A stretch of DNA of 64,000 nt from Hymenolepis diminuta (Eukaryota; Platyhelminthes; Cestoda; Cyclophyllidea; Hymenolepididae): the NCBI GenBank assembly GCA_900708905.1, contig CAADRB010000064.1:257344-321343 (forward strand), written 5' to 3'. Under the pieces are notes generated by a model. It had not been told where the DNA came from. It worked only from the letters and a program-made list of their open reading frames with translations, and made no database searches. The position numbers and the translations under genes are program-made. Shown here one piece after another: positions 11,701 through 26,700 of this stretch (positions within the stretch are counted from its first letter, which is position 1; each line of letters starts with the position of its first letter).

Positions 11701-14700
11701 AGATAGGCAAAAGATCTAGGCTTGACGACGGAAGGAAGTCAAAGGGAGTTTGTCATGTGATCAGATACTGAGAGGCTGGTTACCACAATTTGTGAAACAG
11801 ATGACTATAAAAGTACAATGAATGGCAATTTAAGTTTTCGAAAATCGATATTTAATAGAACTCTTTTTCATCCAACAGCCTTTAAGCTATGCTGCAACCG
11901 GCCCTCAAGTACTTAATATCGCTGAGGGTTTAATGATAAATGAATTTAAATTGTAATAGCTATGTTATAACGAGGTGTCTTTTTAATTTGCAAATTAAAA
12001 ATGTGATACAAAACTATTTATTTACGGTTTATTAAGGCCATAATGTGAAGTCCTAATCTCTTTGATGGATTCACCCAATAGGAAAAAATGCAACTGTACA
12101 ACCAGTTATTTGCTCAAGTATTTTCCTCTTTCAATCATTTCCCCAGTTGGTTGTTTGTGTTATGTTGGAAGAAAAAACTCGTGACTTTTCGAGAATGCCA
12201 ATTATTTCACACTCACTGCTTTGGACAAGAAAGTGAAGACAACAACATCCTTTTGACCTTTTGCGATTGGCAAATGAAACGAAGAGAAAGTAGAGAAGTA
12301 AAGTGGGATTTAAGATAGGAAGAGGGAAGGAATGTGGTGGTCTAGCAACAAAACGTCAATTACGACAGTGAAAGAGACTGGCTTGTGTCCTGAAACGAGT
12401 ATTTTCCAGGCGGGCAAGGAAATTATGATCGATCAGTGGCCAGTCTTTATGAATGTGCAAAAAAGAATTTATCTGAATAAACTTATGATAAATATCTGTT
12501 CTTAAAACAGAGAGAAGCCAAGACTTGAATGAATAGTAGTTGTCAATGTTTCAACAGTAATTCTCATGCGCAACACTCCGAGGGTACTTGATGCTCTCAT
12601 ATTTTTTGTCATCGATACACTATCATTTTGTTCTCCTTGCTTCACTGGATGATTCTATGGTTTTGTTAGAGAAAGTAATAGTCAATAACTAAAAAAACAA
12701 TCAGGACATCTATAGTATTTGTTATTATCGTAAACAAAGTACCAGTAGACTATGGGGGAGTGCGGAAAATGTGGAAAAAATTAAACCGACTGGAAAATTA
12801 GATGCAACAAATAAAACGTCGTTTACTTCATCAGTTCTCGATGTATGAGCTGAGAAGAAGAGCTGATCAAATAGAAACAGCAAGAAGATAGAAGTGAGTA
12901 ACTAGGCGCAAAATTTGAATGATATCGATATCGTAAACAACAATTTACGTCGTTTGCCTGATTTTCTACAGCGGAGAAATCTAAGAAGCCAAAAAGCACG
13001 GTAAAGAACACTCGGGATTTACTGACTAAACTCGTGTGTTTAAGGCAAACATGTACACCCCGAAAAACGAACCACAATGGTTACGAATTTCATTTCAAAC
13101 TTGTGCCATTCTATGACTGAATTTTTTGTATATCATAGTAATTAATGATACTTCTTGCTCTGAAAACTCTAATTTTATTTTCCATCCCATTGTTTGTGTA
13201 GTACTCTTAAGCCTTAGGAAGGATTGGAATAAAAGATCTATAAGTTGACGTAAGAGAATTTCGGAAAATATTTATGAGCACATCGTTCTCAACAAGTCCT
13301 ATAATATGTTTGGGGGTCATATTACCTTTCTGAACCAAATGATTATTTGACTTGGAGAGGATCAGGACAATTACTTAAGGTAGATCACTTTGATACTAAA
13401 AAGACAATGCAAATTAATGACAAGAGTGGTAATCCAATAACTTCGTCACTATGTGTGATAAGACAGAAAGAGAGACAAGTTTAACTATTTTTCCTCAAAA
13501 ACGGTAAATTATGATTAGAGCTGTAAATAATGAAAAGAGTGGTCAGGAAACCATTCCACTCCATTTTATTTTCGAGAAACCCGAGAAGTGATTCATACGT
13601 CCCAGTTTCCGGCCAAACAATGGACGTGCATGCAACAAATAGACGGGAAGGAAACTCACATCAGTCACGCCCAATGAAGCCTAGCAGTTGAGACGACCCT
13701 ACAGATGCGTGACTTTATCACCCGTTTCAATAACCATGTGTGTATTTTACTCTAATTACGATAAAAAACCTCCTATGAATATTAGGAGAAGTGTTATCAA
13801 GATCTGAATTGAGTATCCTAATGAGAAATTTGCATTGCACCATCCCTCACGTTTTTCAGAAGTAACCAGTGCGGTCGGCCATCCACGTCATTGGATAGAC
13901 GTCAATGGCCATCGATTTCGTGATCACTGATGGATGTGCATGTTGACAAGATGATTGCTAACACACAAATCGTACTTAGCATACATTGAAGAGGACCGTT
14001 TCACAGATTTTTTAACAAGTTCATTAAGTTGATGAGCTCCAAAGTTATTATTGCCAATTAATTGGTGGAACTACCACCCCTTACTTAGCACCCTCATATC
14101 TACTGATTCCCAAAGACGTTTCTCCTCCTGTAGTTCGTCAAAAAAACTATATTAGTTATTGTTGTTGTGATGTATTTAAGTATCCCAATATCCCNNNNNN
14201 NNNNNNNNNNNNNNNNNNNNNNNNNNNNNNNNNNNNNNNNNNNNNNNNNNNNNNNNNNNNNNNNNNNNNNNNNNNNNNNNNNNNNNNNNNNNNNNNNNNN
14301 NNNNNNNNNNNNNNNNNNNNNNNNNNNNNNNNNNNNNNNNNNNNNNNNNNNNNNNNNNNNNNNNNNNNNNNNNNNNNNNNNNNNNNNNNNNNNNNNNNNN
14401 NNNNNNNNNNNNNNNNNAATCTATTTATATCTTTCGGTAGCCTATTTACATGATTTAGGTGGTATATGATAACTTTAAAACATAAGTGATGTAAATAAAC
14501 TCGTGTATAATTGGCAAGAAATCCCCCCCCCCCTTGATTCTCAGTTAAAACAAACCATTTGAAGGTAGTGTACATTACTCACCTACTTACATGATTTAAG
14601 TAGCATACGCCCATTTGAGTGACCTTTTAAAATATGATCGGTTCGTCTTAATTGCCCCTTGCGTGACATTTGTATAATTGATCTATCTAACGAGTGAATC

Positions 14701-17700
14701 CCTTCTTGTGCACTTTAAAAGTACTTTAGACTCGAGGCGATAGGATCATAAAACGGTACAAAAAATAACGAATTGAACTAAAAGGGGCACAAATACAGCT
14801 TATCAGTCAACAAGAAAGTCTATTACTGTTACAAAGTCGACATAATCAAATTGTTTTAAAAGTACGGACGTCCCTTGTATATGTAATTTAAAAAATAGCG
14901 GAATAAATTTAAAAGCTGTAATATTGCTATTAAGATCCTCTCTATGGAAAATGGATACCTCTATACCTTCAAACACAAAGGAGCTGGTTAAGCCAACTTC
15001 ATACGGATAGTAAAGAAGACTTTGGCGAGAAAGAAGAGGAAATTTGTATTATGAATTCTATTCCTCGCATTATCGAACATCAACTCCAACTGAATGGTTT
15101 ACGAAAATTGGAAACTATATATGCTGACCCTCGGTGTCATCGACTCTTTGACGGATCGAGCATCCCAAACCTAAAGATGGTTTGCCAATTAATAAACTTT
15201 ATCCGACAGATAGGTGTAGCAAAAGCTATGTAAAAAGGTAGCTGCGAAATCAACTGAAATTATTCCATCCGAATTTTTTATGTAATGAAAATGGGAAAAG
15301 TAGGATGGAACTTCAAATTGAAATCCAGTTGATCTGATGAATCTGGAATCTAGATAAAGTAGGGGTCTCCTGCGTCCCTGACAGAGTACCTCTTTCAAGA
15401 CTTCCCTACTTATATACTTGGATGTTGTACATGATTAAAAGCTATAAAATAAACAAGAAACCTCATGTCATTTCAGCCAAACGCCCAGAAATATGAAGAT
15501 GGAAATGGTATCAACCTTTAAATTTGAGCAATTTGATATACACGCTTTCGTTAAATATTAAACAAGATACAACTATTTATTGAAAAGTGACGGTGTAAGC
15601 ATAAATGAATGCCTAAATCGTTTAGTAATACGCACAATAACGAATCATTTTTGCATCAATTGGGCTAACTATATAAAGTGAATGAGAGGGAAAAGATAAA
15701 GAAATAACCAACGATTTGGTGCCCCCTAAAAATGCAATTACTACCCCATTTCGAATGAATCATTGCCTCGCTCTGGTAAGTGCAAAACGCACAAAAAATG
15801 GCGAAAAGTCAGCGTACTACACAAAACATCGGCGTGCATATGTGGCCGCTTGCGCTCCCCTAAAGGCCTACGACCTACCCACACCTTTTAAGGACATACA
15901 CATTAATCAACTCTTTTTGTATTCATCCTCATGTATTTATCAAGTTAGGCGCCAGTGTTTAGCTAATTTGAAAGGAGTGCTTTGTTCTCTCCTTACACAT
16001 GGTCTATTATAGAAACACCGCAGTTAGTGAGACCATGTCAGGCACTCGAATTCTGTTGAAGACCAACCCAGAAAAGTTGAAAATACATGTGTTCTAAAAC
16101 ATTCTTTTGTCTTTCCCCATCTATAGGTATTTGATTAGAGATCTCTTACCTACAATTACTTCTCTAGTTTGTTCGTATCATAATTCTTTCTGTGACGTAA
16201 AGTCATGACTTAGACGTAATAGATAATCGACAAAGCCGTTTCCTACAGTTATCTTGAGCAGAGGAAAGGCATTCTAAAAGCTCCTTGATGAGAAGCTAGC
16301 AATGTATAATTCTTCTCCCCTAGGAGAGTTTCAACCATTACGACCAATCATGCTATTCCATGTCATTCCATCTACTTCTTGTCAACCTCTCATTTAGTAT
16401 TCAAGAGAATTTAACTACTTATCCATTCGACCACTCGTATTTGTATTTCAGACCTGCAAGTCGATTCGAACCTCATGTGCAGAGCACAAGATTTTCACAT
16501 TTCCAGATCCATTGTTTGCCTAGTTATAACGAATAACGGTCAACAACACAGCCGTCAATAAGCATATCTATATGACTAAGATCACGAGTTTAAGGCATAG
16601 GCATTTAGCAGATATGGCAGAAAAGGAGGAACAAGGAATTCATACCTTGATGTAGGCGCCGGGATAGATTTTGTGGACAGCATCCCCCGGTGCTCGACCC
16701 GCTTCACGATCCAAGTAATAGCTCTGTACAAAGATGGAGAACTCAGAGAGACATCGGATCCAAACATCACCTTCACCCACTATGTCCAATTCAACGCCTT
16801 TGCCAATGTAGAGACGAGATTTTTCCGATTGTTCTGATCTGTATTAAAATAAAGAATAGGAGCATAGTGAGTGGTGAGTGGCATGTCAAACGATCATTTG
16901 AAAAAGCAACACACATTCGACCTGAGAACAGAAGGAATACTTATCCCGAATCCCATAGACCAAAATTTTCTGCCCTTTCCTCAAAAGATATTCCCTCTGC
17001 TGTAGCTATGCATTCGAATTGTATAATGCAAACTATCCTCATTAATAAGCGGACAAATTTTGAATTTTTAAGTGAACTTAGTTATTTAATAGGAATTATG
17101 GTTACCTATATGTGGTATGGTACAGATCGTCCAAGAGATAATAAAACTGATAGGTGCGACCATCAACAACGCAGAACGGCGAAGGACGAAAGGAATAGAC
17201 CGATAGTAATGACAAAACTAAGGACGTTGAAATAGCAAGGTAAGGTTTTGAAAATTGATGATGCGTTGCCACTCTTTATATGGTTAAAAATTCCCCGTGG
17301 AATCCAAATGTTCAACAACAATCATCATTAAACTACACAAAGACTTTAAGATAGATCTTAGCTTGAATCCCACAAAAATCCTCTAATTTCACCTTCATTC
17401 CTATCGATAAATGTAACATTGATAGCTATGCATCTCATTGTTATAAGGGTACTTTTTAATTTAGGCATTTTCAAAGCATTCTCCTCTGATCAAGTGGACT
17501 AAATGAAGGACGCGGACACTAAAACTACTGAAAATATCATCTTTATTAAGATAAGCACTGCTTTTAAAACCTTGGTTTGTCTAAGATCTTGCATTTTAAA
17601 CAACGACCTGTAGTAAGGCAGGATGCGAAAAGTTATCAACCAATTGTGCTAACCGTTGAATACCAGTGACATCTGATGAACATAACACAGAAAAACACAA

Positions 17701-20700
17701 TGCTAAAGAAGAACTAAAGTGATTTAAAGTGCTGATTAGACTTAACTAGTATACAACTCAAATAATTTAAATACATACTAAGAAGTTTCATAATTCTCTA
17801 GTTAAGTAAAAGCATGACTTCTCTGACTGCCTCAGGGATTTATGATGACGAAAGTCTCAAACCCCCATTATATTTCTATCAATTTAAAGCGATTAAGTCT
17901 ATTAGTTAAAAATCCAAAACAACAGATTCCCTTCCTTCCAATCCCTCAAGCATACCCCGTACACACAGAAAGAACCATTAGTATGGGATAATATACCCGT
18001 TGTGAAGTTTTCATCCATAAAAGGAGATTAATAAGATAATCCATTTTAGGGAAACTCTCATAGTCACTTCGATGTGCCTATGTGAATAAGGTAATATGAG
18101 AAGGAAATCCAAACCAGGATTACCTCAAATTTATGAGAAGGGAAAATGGGTTGAACGATCGTAAATCCAAGGTATTATTTCTAAGATCACAAATCCGCTG
18201 CGCTATACTTATAATCGCGAGTAAAACGGTGTTGAATTTGAAAAAATGTTCGATAAACTACAAAGATAACGAGTCTAAAATTAGATGATATCCTGACCAG
18301 TACATTTAGGAAACCCTACTGCTTAATTAACCCCTTCAACAAACTATTTAAACTCACTTTTCAATGCACATCTTGAGTAGAAAGGCTTTATCGTGTGGTA
18401 TCTTTGATTAGCAAACTTACCTTATCCCTTATCTATACTTTATACCGTCTTCCCCTTCGAATAATATTAAGATCAAAGCGATTGGTATTACAGTATCTGT
18501 GACCCAGAAGCTATGGGTGGTCTCTGAATTGCTGGGAGCAAAAAAATTCGAAATACCATTAAGGAAAACACTAAAAACCCTGAGAGATCTTGCATTCCTC
18601 TGTCCCCCCTCCCCCCCCCCCACCCTCTTCATTGAACGGAATTAACTATTGCCGTTGGCCATCCACGTCACTGGATGTGCACTGATTCCCTGATATCTAA
18701 CTTGACAGATGTGCCTGTTAACCGATACGTAGCCAGTCCAAATATCGGCACCCAACCACTTCACTAATCTTTTTAAGCGATGTATACTCATTATCTGATA
18801 TCAGCTAATTCACGAAAAGGGAACACGTTATCACTGCTAGCAGGTGCAGTAGTCAACGTGCACACACCCAGAGGTCAGAGGTCACGGATTCGATGGCTGT
18901 CGATGAGAGGAATGACAAACGACACTGTTCTATAGAATTCAAGTTTCGACAGGCTGTAGGATGCTATTCTTACACTCAAAATACGCGTCGGAAAACACTT
19001 TCCTAGATGGGGCTGGAATTTACCACTAACTGACTAAAATACGATCATTTCGTTGTGGTTTCCCTCCATCTCTCATTCTCTATGTTCTGTGTGTGTTTGC
19101 AGTTAGAGCGAGAGTGGGGTGGGGTGGGGGAATGCAAGACAAGGAATTCAAGTACCAACATGTGCCCAAAGGTCGCACAAATTTAAAGTGCAAGACACAA
19201 ACACATGCACATATTTGTGTCCTTCCGACTCTGTTTGTGGTTGTGTGGAAATTGTGAATTGTGAAAGAATCAAAAATATATAATGCTTTTGATATGGCGT
19301 CTCTAAACCGGAAGAAATAAATGTAAGTTGGGTGCTTTAAATGTTGGGGTGACGGTAATCACAAGAAAATGTCCAGTCATACATTTTTTTAAAAGAGACT
19401 CTTACCACAAATACTAGTTAATCGTACTTCATAAATTATAGTCATACTATAACCGAAACAATATGGTTAAGTGTTTACAATTTACCATTGGAGGGAGCAA
19501 CTGAAATCGGACAAGTAAAGTTCAACAAGGGATAAGGGGAGGAGATTGAAAAAAAGAACGTCAGAAGAGTTACTTTATTCAATTCTTGGATATGGGTTAT
19601 GGAATATGAATTAAGTGGTCAATCCACTGTTTTACATTCCAAACTCATAATTCGTCCCCTAGATTACTGATCTAATTCGTACCAGATGCAGGATTGAAGC
19701 TTACATAGATCGAATCAAAAGCTTCTGTCTTCAGCAAAGAATCGATTGACGTAGACATGTTCTGCCTTCAGACATTGAAAAGCTCAGACACTCATAAGGC
19801 CCTCTGTATTACAATTTCCGATACCTTCTAGATTAACACTATACAAGTCCTTCAGTAAATCAGTCCTTAAATGTTATCGAGTTTTCCTACCTTTAAATTA
19901 AATCGCAGTATTCATACTTTCACCCGTTGAGTTGGATTTGCCATCAAAGCTAAGCCATAATTCCAACGAAATGTACTTTTAAACAAGATAGCTCCTATTG
20001 AATAGAATATTTAGAAGCCTATTAGAAACCTACCTAAAAGGGTTCATCGTGTAAATCAGTTCTACATTCAGATGTTGAAACTCGAAACAACAGCTAGAAA
20101 TACATGTTTTGAAATTCCGTATACGAATCTAGAATATGACCTAGCAAAAATCGACCTGATGTTTCAAGGCATATATCTTTAATGAATGTGATAAGATCAA
20201 AACGGTAATTAAAAAAGTATATGGCTTCAATAGGATCTTCGGCATAGATGATTGATTATAAGAGCACTCAGTATCGGACTGCTTGATAAACTCTATGGCA
20301 GCTTGAGTATGATTGATTTTCCCCTCGTCGTCAAGTCTCTATCTTAAATGGCGTGTCCACATTAGACGTGTTCTTTCTGTGGTCTCCGGGGTCCTTAGTG
20401 CGTAATTCCCAACACGTGGAAATCGCCATACTAAAGATTCCTGTTTCTCTATAATAGGAAGTCGAGAATGAGACCAAATTCCTTTGAAGTAAATTTGTTC
20501 GACGTTCGGGTGTTAAAACTCGAAACACTTTTTGAGCTCTCCAAAAACAACCAACCTAAGCCCTTAACACTTATGAACGTCGATAATTCCGTAAGTAAGA
20601 ACGAGCACATTTTTAGACGGTTCCCATTTGAATCAACCAAAAATATTAAACCAAGATTGATAAAAGAGTCAAGACTAAAGAATATGACTTTCATTCCCTC

Positions 20701-23700
20701 CTTTATGATAAATGAACAAGCCATATTAAACACTTTCCTTTCACTACAAGGGGGAGGATAAGAACAAATTCCTTTGATGTAAATTGGATCTACTTTAGGG
20801 TTGTTAAAACTCCAGACATCCGCAAAAAGACTAATTTAAACGGTACAAATTTAGCTGGGTATATTAAAAGCACCGACACTTCAGACAAGTAGTGTAAATG
20901 CGCCGCAAGCAAGTTATGAGAGAGATACGATGGCTAGACAAAATCCAGACACTGATGCAATAACAGATGCCATAAATATAATACCAATTCGGTACACAGA
21001 GTAACAGAGCACCTATAATTAGGACGGAATAAACCCAGCAGTCGGTATTCCTATTAGAGCACACAATTGTCTATAAATAAGAGTAAATTAGTATCAATTA
21101 AAAAGTGAAAAGTGTTCCTGAGTATCGAAGCCCATTGTATAATCACTCATACATCAGCAATAGGGAATCAAGCCCCGGTTCACTTAAAATGTGGAGAACT
21201 GTATTTAAAACTTACCAAATGAAGATGGAAATAGATTAAGTGGACCCTGGATAACATAGACTCCTTGCAAAGCAGTGTGAAATGAGAAGGGACCAAAGAA
21301 TTGATCAAGGTAACTAAAAGATGGTTGTTCTTGAAGTATTGTGGAGTATATATATGTATATATATATATATAGGTTTTGCATGATTCAACAACTTCTTCA
21401 ATCCAATTCGCGCAAAACTCTGAACTGCTTTGCGATTCTTTTGTGTGTTTATGAAACTTCCCATGATTTAAAGTTCTAAGTCGTTCGCACTGCATAGACT
21501 ATATAAAATTAACCTCAGGACTCTAATCCAGTGATATACAAACATCGAAGAATAGGTTTGAATTAAATTATAGCCAAAAATTAAGATTATCAAGAGAAGG
21601 ACACCGTTTTATACAAATAGAAACGTCGAATTAAAATTTCGAATTCGAATTGGAAATAAGGACCAATTATAAACAGAAAAATGCTAGCAGAGATAAAGTC
21701 CAACTCCCAAAATGTAGGAAAAAACAATAATGTTCGACTCCTCGAGCTTACAATATTCCTGATCGATTCATGCTGATCTATGCGCATCAATTTATTGATT
21801 CATCAACTGCATCAAATAAAGAAAACACTTAATAACTGTTGAGTCATGATAAAATGGTCAAATGAAGTGGTCGTCTAATGTACGTGATAAAAATACGTAA
21901 TGAACAGAGAGATACAGAGATTGTATTGGAGATGAATAATGAAAATTTGGAGTCAAGTAAAGAATTACTAGTACCTCATTGTCATTAATTTTTTGCATTT
22001 TTCTTCTGAAACAATTTCAGAAGAAAAATGCACAGAATGTCGGGTTTCGTGAGCAAATGTTTGCAACCAATTTTATCCTGTCATATAATTTAATAATTAA
22101 AGTAATAGTGGAAAGAAGCGTATACATACATACATATATAGAGGGCGCACTATACTTCTGTAATTTAGACTAACCCGATAATAATTAAAGTATTTTTTAT
22201 ATTAGATCTCATGGCAGACATTACTACAACCAAAGGAATGAAAAGACACACGTTCTTAGGCGAAGTCACTTTATGCTGAAAAAAAAACAATTCAAGAGAA
22301 TCATTCAATATGTACAATACCACTCAAACAAATTGAAGCACGTGGAAGAATAGGAATGTCTTTGGTATTTTTCCAACTAAAAAAATTCCACCAGGATGAG
22401 AAGTCAATCCATGAAATGATAGGTGGCTATGTGCGGGCGGACCCCACTGAAGTTCCAACTGTTATGCATGAGTAAGAATTTTCCACCAATAGTGATGCTA
22501 TTCAGGGTTGTTAGAAGTGAGGGAGAGGAACATCATGACTTCTCCATTTTTCCACAGGGCATTAAAGTCAATACAGATGCAGATGGCTATGCCGAGACTC
22601 TTTAAACCATTGTTATTAAGTCACCTTGGATAGACAGCGTAGCCAATGAAGACTCGATCTTCCAACAAGATTCGCCTACATCCCATAAAGCTCTAAAAAC
22701 CCAGGGTTCATGTCACACCAAACTTCTTATGGTCTCCTAACTCACCAGAACTTAATCCTTTGGATTATTACGTGTGGGGTGGGACGTGGTTGCAAAAAAG
22801 TCAATAAGCATCTCCATAACACTAAATCCTCTTCTCTCATGGAAGCAATAGCTGGGGGAATGGAGGACATCAACAAAGACTACCTGATCTGATGAAAGCT
22901 TGCAGTCGGTCGCTTTCGGACTCGAATTGAATGGGTGATAGAAACCGAAAGAGGATATATGGAATAAAACTTAGATGAATAGGTTTTATATTTATTTGTT
23001 TTATAAGAAATTGTAGGTTTCAACCATTAACATTTTCATTTGGCGTTTTTTTCTAAAAGTGCGTGTCGTTAGATGCCTTACGCACCCAATATATATTAAA
23101 CTGAATAATTTCTAAGGGCCATCATCTTCTCAGCTACAGGATGGATGATTTGTGGTCTATTTAACATCACTTTTCATTTTCGACCAGTTATTTCAATATA
23201 CAAAGATAGAGTGATAAAATTTCTCTAATTTCCAACTTTCTTCCTATGCACCTATGTTAATAATACGACCAGCTAGAAAACAAAAACAATCAAACAAAGA
23301 ACTATTTAAGGGTGGATTCAGAACTAGGCACGGACGCAAACTTCAAAACAGGCGGGGTGATTTAAAAATAGGGGTAAAATATCGCAGGATTTTAATTTTT
23401 ATAAATATTTGGGGTGCATGGAGTTGGACGATTAGCTTGTTTTATGCAGCACAATTTATGAAGGGGTGGAGATAGCGAAATAGCATGTAGACAGGAATAC
23501 ACAGTTGCTATCTAAGTTTGCTTATAGTTTAGTAGTCTCTTAAATGAATTTCGTAATTTAATCGGGAATTCAATTTTATTCAGAAAACAGGAAACACCTT
23601 GGAGCTCCTGATGAGGAACTCGATTTCTATCACACCTCTTAATAGCCAGACTCAACTTGTGCAGATGGCCATTCCATTCACTCAATGTTCATTGATAAGC

Positions 23701-26700
23701 CTCGATTTCGTGCCCTATGATTTAGAATATGAGCTATCTCTAACCTGCAACAATCTCATCGACATTGATGATTTAATAAAAGGCAGCTTTAGACAGGCAA
23801 TCAACAATCAGATTATAGATAACGCTATAATTGGTTCATATAGTTTTTTCACTTACGTGACCAGCTGACAGTTAGAATAAATCTGTCTTTAAAGTTTAAA
23901 TAAGAGCCTTTTTAATAAAATACTCACATTGAACCAAGAAAACTGAACTTGAGTTTTAATAGGGGAGGGGATTTCCAAGTTCGTTTCATGGCATGCTGAG
24001 TAGCTGGAAATCAAACCATTTGTGGCACTGACCAATAATGGGAACATCCCATAAACGGGGAATTAAGCGGTGGACACTTGTGAGGTTCTATCAGTCAAGA
24101 TGTGAGCGAGCAAGAGAGGATCAATCTCTCGTCGCTCCCATCTTCCCCTCTGTTGTCGACAAGCCCACACTGTACGTGACTGTCAGTGACGGACAGGTGG
24201 CCTCATTTGAAAGACAAGTGATAGAATTAAAAACAGATGGACATTCGCGTAAATCTATGCGCCTGTAGTGAACATTGGACATCTAGACGAAATACCATCG
24301 AATTAAAACGCTCTCAGTATCCAAAGTTTGTAGTAGTAGTCGTATAACTCTTTGTGTTTTATATGACAAGTAATTCAAATGGCCGGTTTTGGCTACGTGG
24401 AGATCAAAATTCAGCTAAGGAATAGGTTGTGGGATCGATGTTTAATGGAATGACCAACAGTAATGGTGAAAACAGCTTAATAGATAACAATTAGAATGTG
24501 CGTTTCCAATTGTTGCGGAATATGATTAGTTCTTCCTACTATTTAATGGGTTATTCACAATATTGAGCTACTAAACACAAATTCAGGGAAGGCAAAAATC
24601 CCATCCTAAATTACGAGCCCTTAAGTACTCAAAATAATAAAACGGGAGCTTAACTGAATACGTGTCAGATACAAAGGAAAAGGAAACTATGATTTGGGGC
24701 CTATTTACTATGGTTTTCAAAGGTAACAAGGGGGGGGGGGACACAGAGATATGTAAAAACATGAGAGAGTAGGAGAAAGCGTAAGTCCCGATCTACCGTT
24801 GTATTCGACAGTACATTTTACCATCACTCAAAGTTATGGTTAATGATCAATAAGGTTGCTCTCAGTCCAATCAAACTTAAATATCAAGATTGAGAGGACA
24901 GGCAAATCAAACTAAAGATGAGTGAAAGAAGTACCTGTGGACATTGGAGAGTTGGCCAAGACAGAATCGATTGCGACTCGAGGGATCTGTATAGCCGTCC
25001 ACAATGACACGGGTATAATGAGATGGAACTTTGAAGAGCTCGCCAACTTGTTGATCCAACTCAAAGTAAGTAATGTTGCACCAATACTCGGGAGGCCTCT
25101 GGGTTGTCAATTGTGAGGGCTAAAAGGAAATAAGACAATTAGAACGGGTCAAAGAGATCGTTTACTAATACAGATGGTATATTACATTCCATTCGGATAA
25201 ACAGTTGCATAAATACAACAGAGGAAATAATTTGGTAAAAGGATAGGGATATCTGGTCCTTGAGATAACTACTTCCTCTTTACTCTGCCCAAATAGTGTA
25301 TGCTGCTACATTTCTTTTGAAGGTGCCAGCACTGAATCCGATATCTACATTAATAATGACATTCCCTGATACGTGGCATTTCAACCATCTTTGTCGTTTA
25401 TAAGGCTAATGGACAGCCAGAAATTGGGCAAAGTAATTTTCTATTGATCGTTACGCCTGAGAAACAGTGATCTTGCCGAACATTTGCATACAAGTTAGCA
25501 CTTTCGCACTTCGACATTTTTATTGAATTCCCTTGAGGTTGGAACTTATTAGAGATAGAAATTGGCGTTAACTTTTTGAACCATGACGAACCCGTCAAAC
25601 CAAAGACCTCTAATTGAGACGGGTCTCGGTTCACTGATCAAAGAACTAGATCTTTCCAAACCGATCAATTAAAGCGATAATAGCACATTCATCCGGGTAG
25701 GAGGTACTGCTGAGCCGCTCTGATGAAGATATCGCAATCTACGATCCCTCTCGTTTAACAGAATTTTTCTCGTATACTCAGAGTTTTCTACACAAGGAAG
25801 CAGAAGAGAAGCTATTATAAGACCAGCCCTATGCCTTGCATCCTACACTATCTTCTAGTTCGAAAGAAAAATGCCTGAGCATGGAGATTTTACAAACAGT
25901 TAAAAAGTGATTATCAAAGTATATTTTTTAACTCTCAAGGCCATTTAGGAAAGCGTTTTCTAATGCTTATCTTGAAGAGAGGGATAACACCAATGAAGCT
26001 TTCCTGATACGATTTGCCATTCCACTTACTGAGTGTGTACCAATGGCATTGAACTCATAATTGCAGTCTTCACAGATGACCACGTTTACAATTCTCATCA
26101 CATTAATCAATGTAATTTTCGACTCAAACTCCTGATTAATACGCACAGCCACGATGCACATTTCGTTTGTTTGCAGAATTGCAAAAGCAAATTGCAGAGA
26201 TGACAATACTGATAAGGATTGTGATTTGATCAAAACACACACACACACACACAGGTTCAAAAAAAGCCTAGAAGTAGTGGGGTATAAACGAATGAGAACA
26301 AATGAAATGTAGCCAAATGTAGACCACTTACTGCAGGTATGTGGATATTTAAAAGCGATAATTTGCTACCATAGCTTGTAACACTTACTTAGAGAATGGA
26401 AGAGATATTCTAACTCATAATCAATATGGTTAATCAATTTAGTGTATGCACATCGATTGAATAGTATATACTACAGACGTGTAGATGTATTAATTATTAA
26501 TTGAAAAACTGTTGCGATGGGCGGTAACACCTATTTTTGGAGGAAACTAGTTAAGAGTATTCGAGATGAATAAGAACTGCTCTCTGCTAAACATATTTGA
26601 CTAATACACAAAGTAAGAGGCCAAATGGAGGAGTATTTAATACCTCAGATATAAAATAACAGAACAAGGTGAGCGAGCAGAAAAAAAGTATTAAGTAATT

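Larger units (their letters stand above)
10555..16645 (-). other. smad4 intron holding repeats and the assembly gap
   Basis: A 6.1-kb intron. It contains dispersed repeats at 13870-13950 and 14936-15390, a C11 run at 14523-14533 and the N gap. I see nothing supportable in 10.6-13.8 kb. A 98-codon plus frame at 15716-16012 is of unknown meaning. Confidence 0.6.
16839..24934 (-). other. smad4 intron rich in repeats
   Basis: An 8.1-kb intron. It holds a repeat at 16885-17046, another at 18653-18735, C- and G-rich tracts near 18.6 and 19.1 kb, a periodic repeat field at 19.7-20.9 kb, a TA microsatellite at 21346-21372, and a truncated mariner element at 22195-22980. Between 23.0 and 24.9 kb I see only short frames without motifs. 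Confidence 0.6.

Noticed and set aside
14156..14575. ORFs of 139 and 100 codons
   Set aside because: They exist only because the N run was translated through.
16440..16490. tRNA-like B box on the minus strand (GGTTCGAATC)
   Set aside because: No A box or acceptor stem at the right distance.
16690..17235. 181-codon plus-strand ORF
   Set aside because: Its first part is the antisense of a certain smad4 MH2 exon and the rest runs through a dispersed repeat; no domain is readable.
26234..26253. CRISPR-like or regulatory repeat
   Set aside because: A simple AC microsatellite; no spacer-repeat structure anywhere in the window, and the DNA is eukaryotic.
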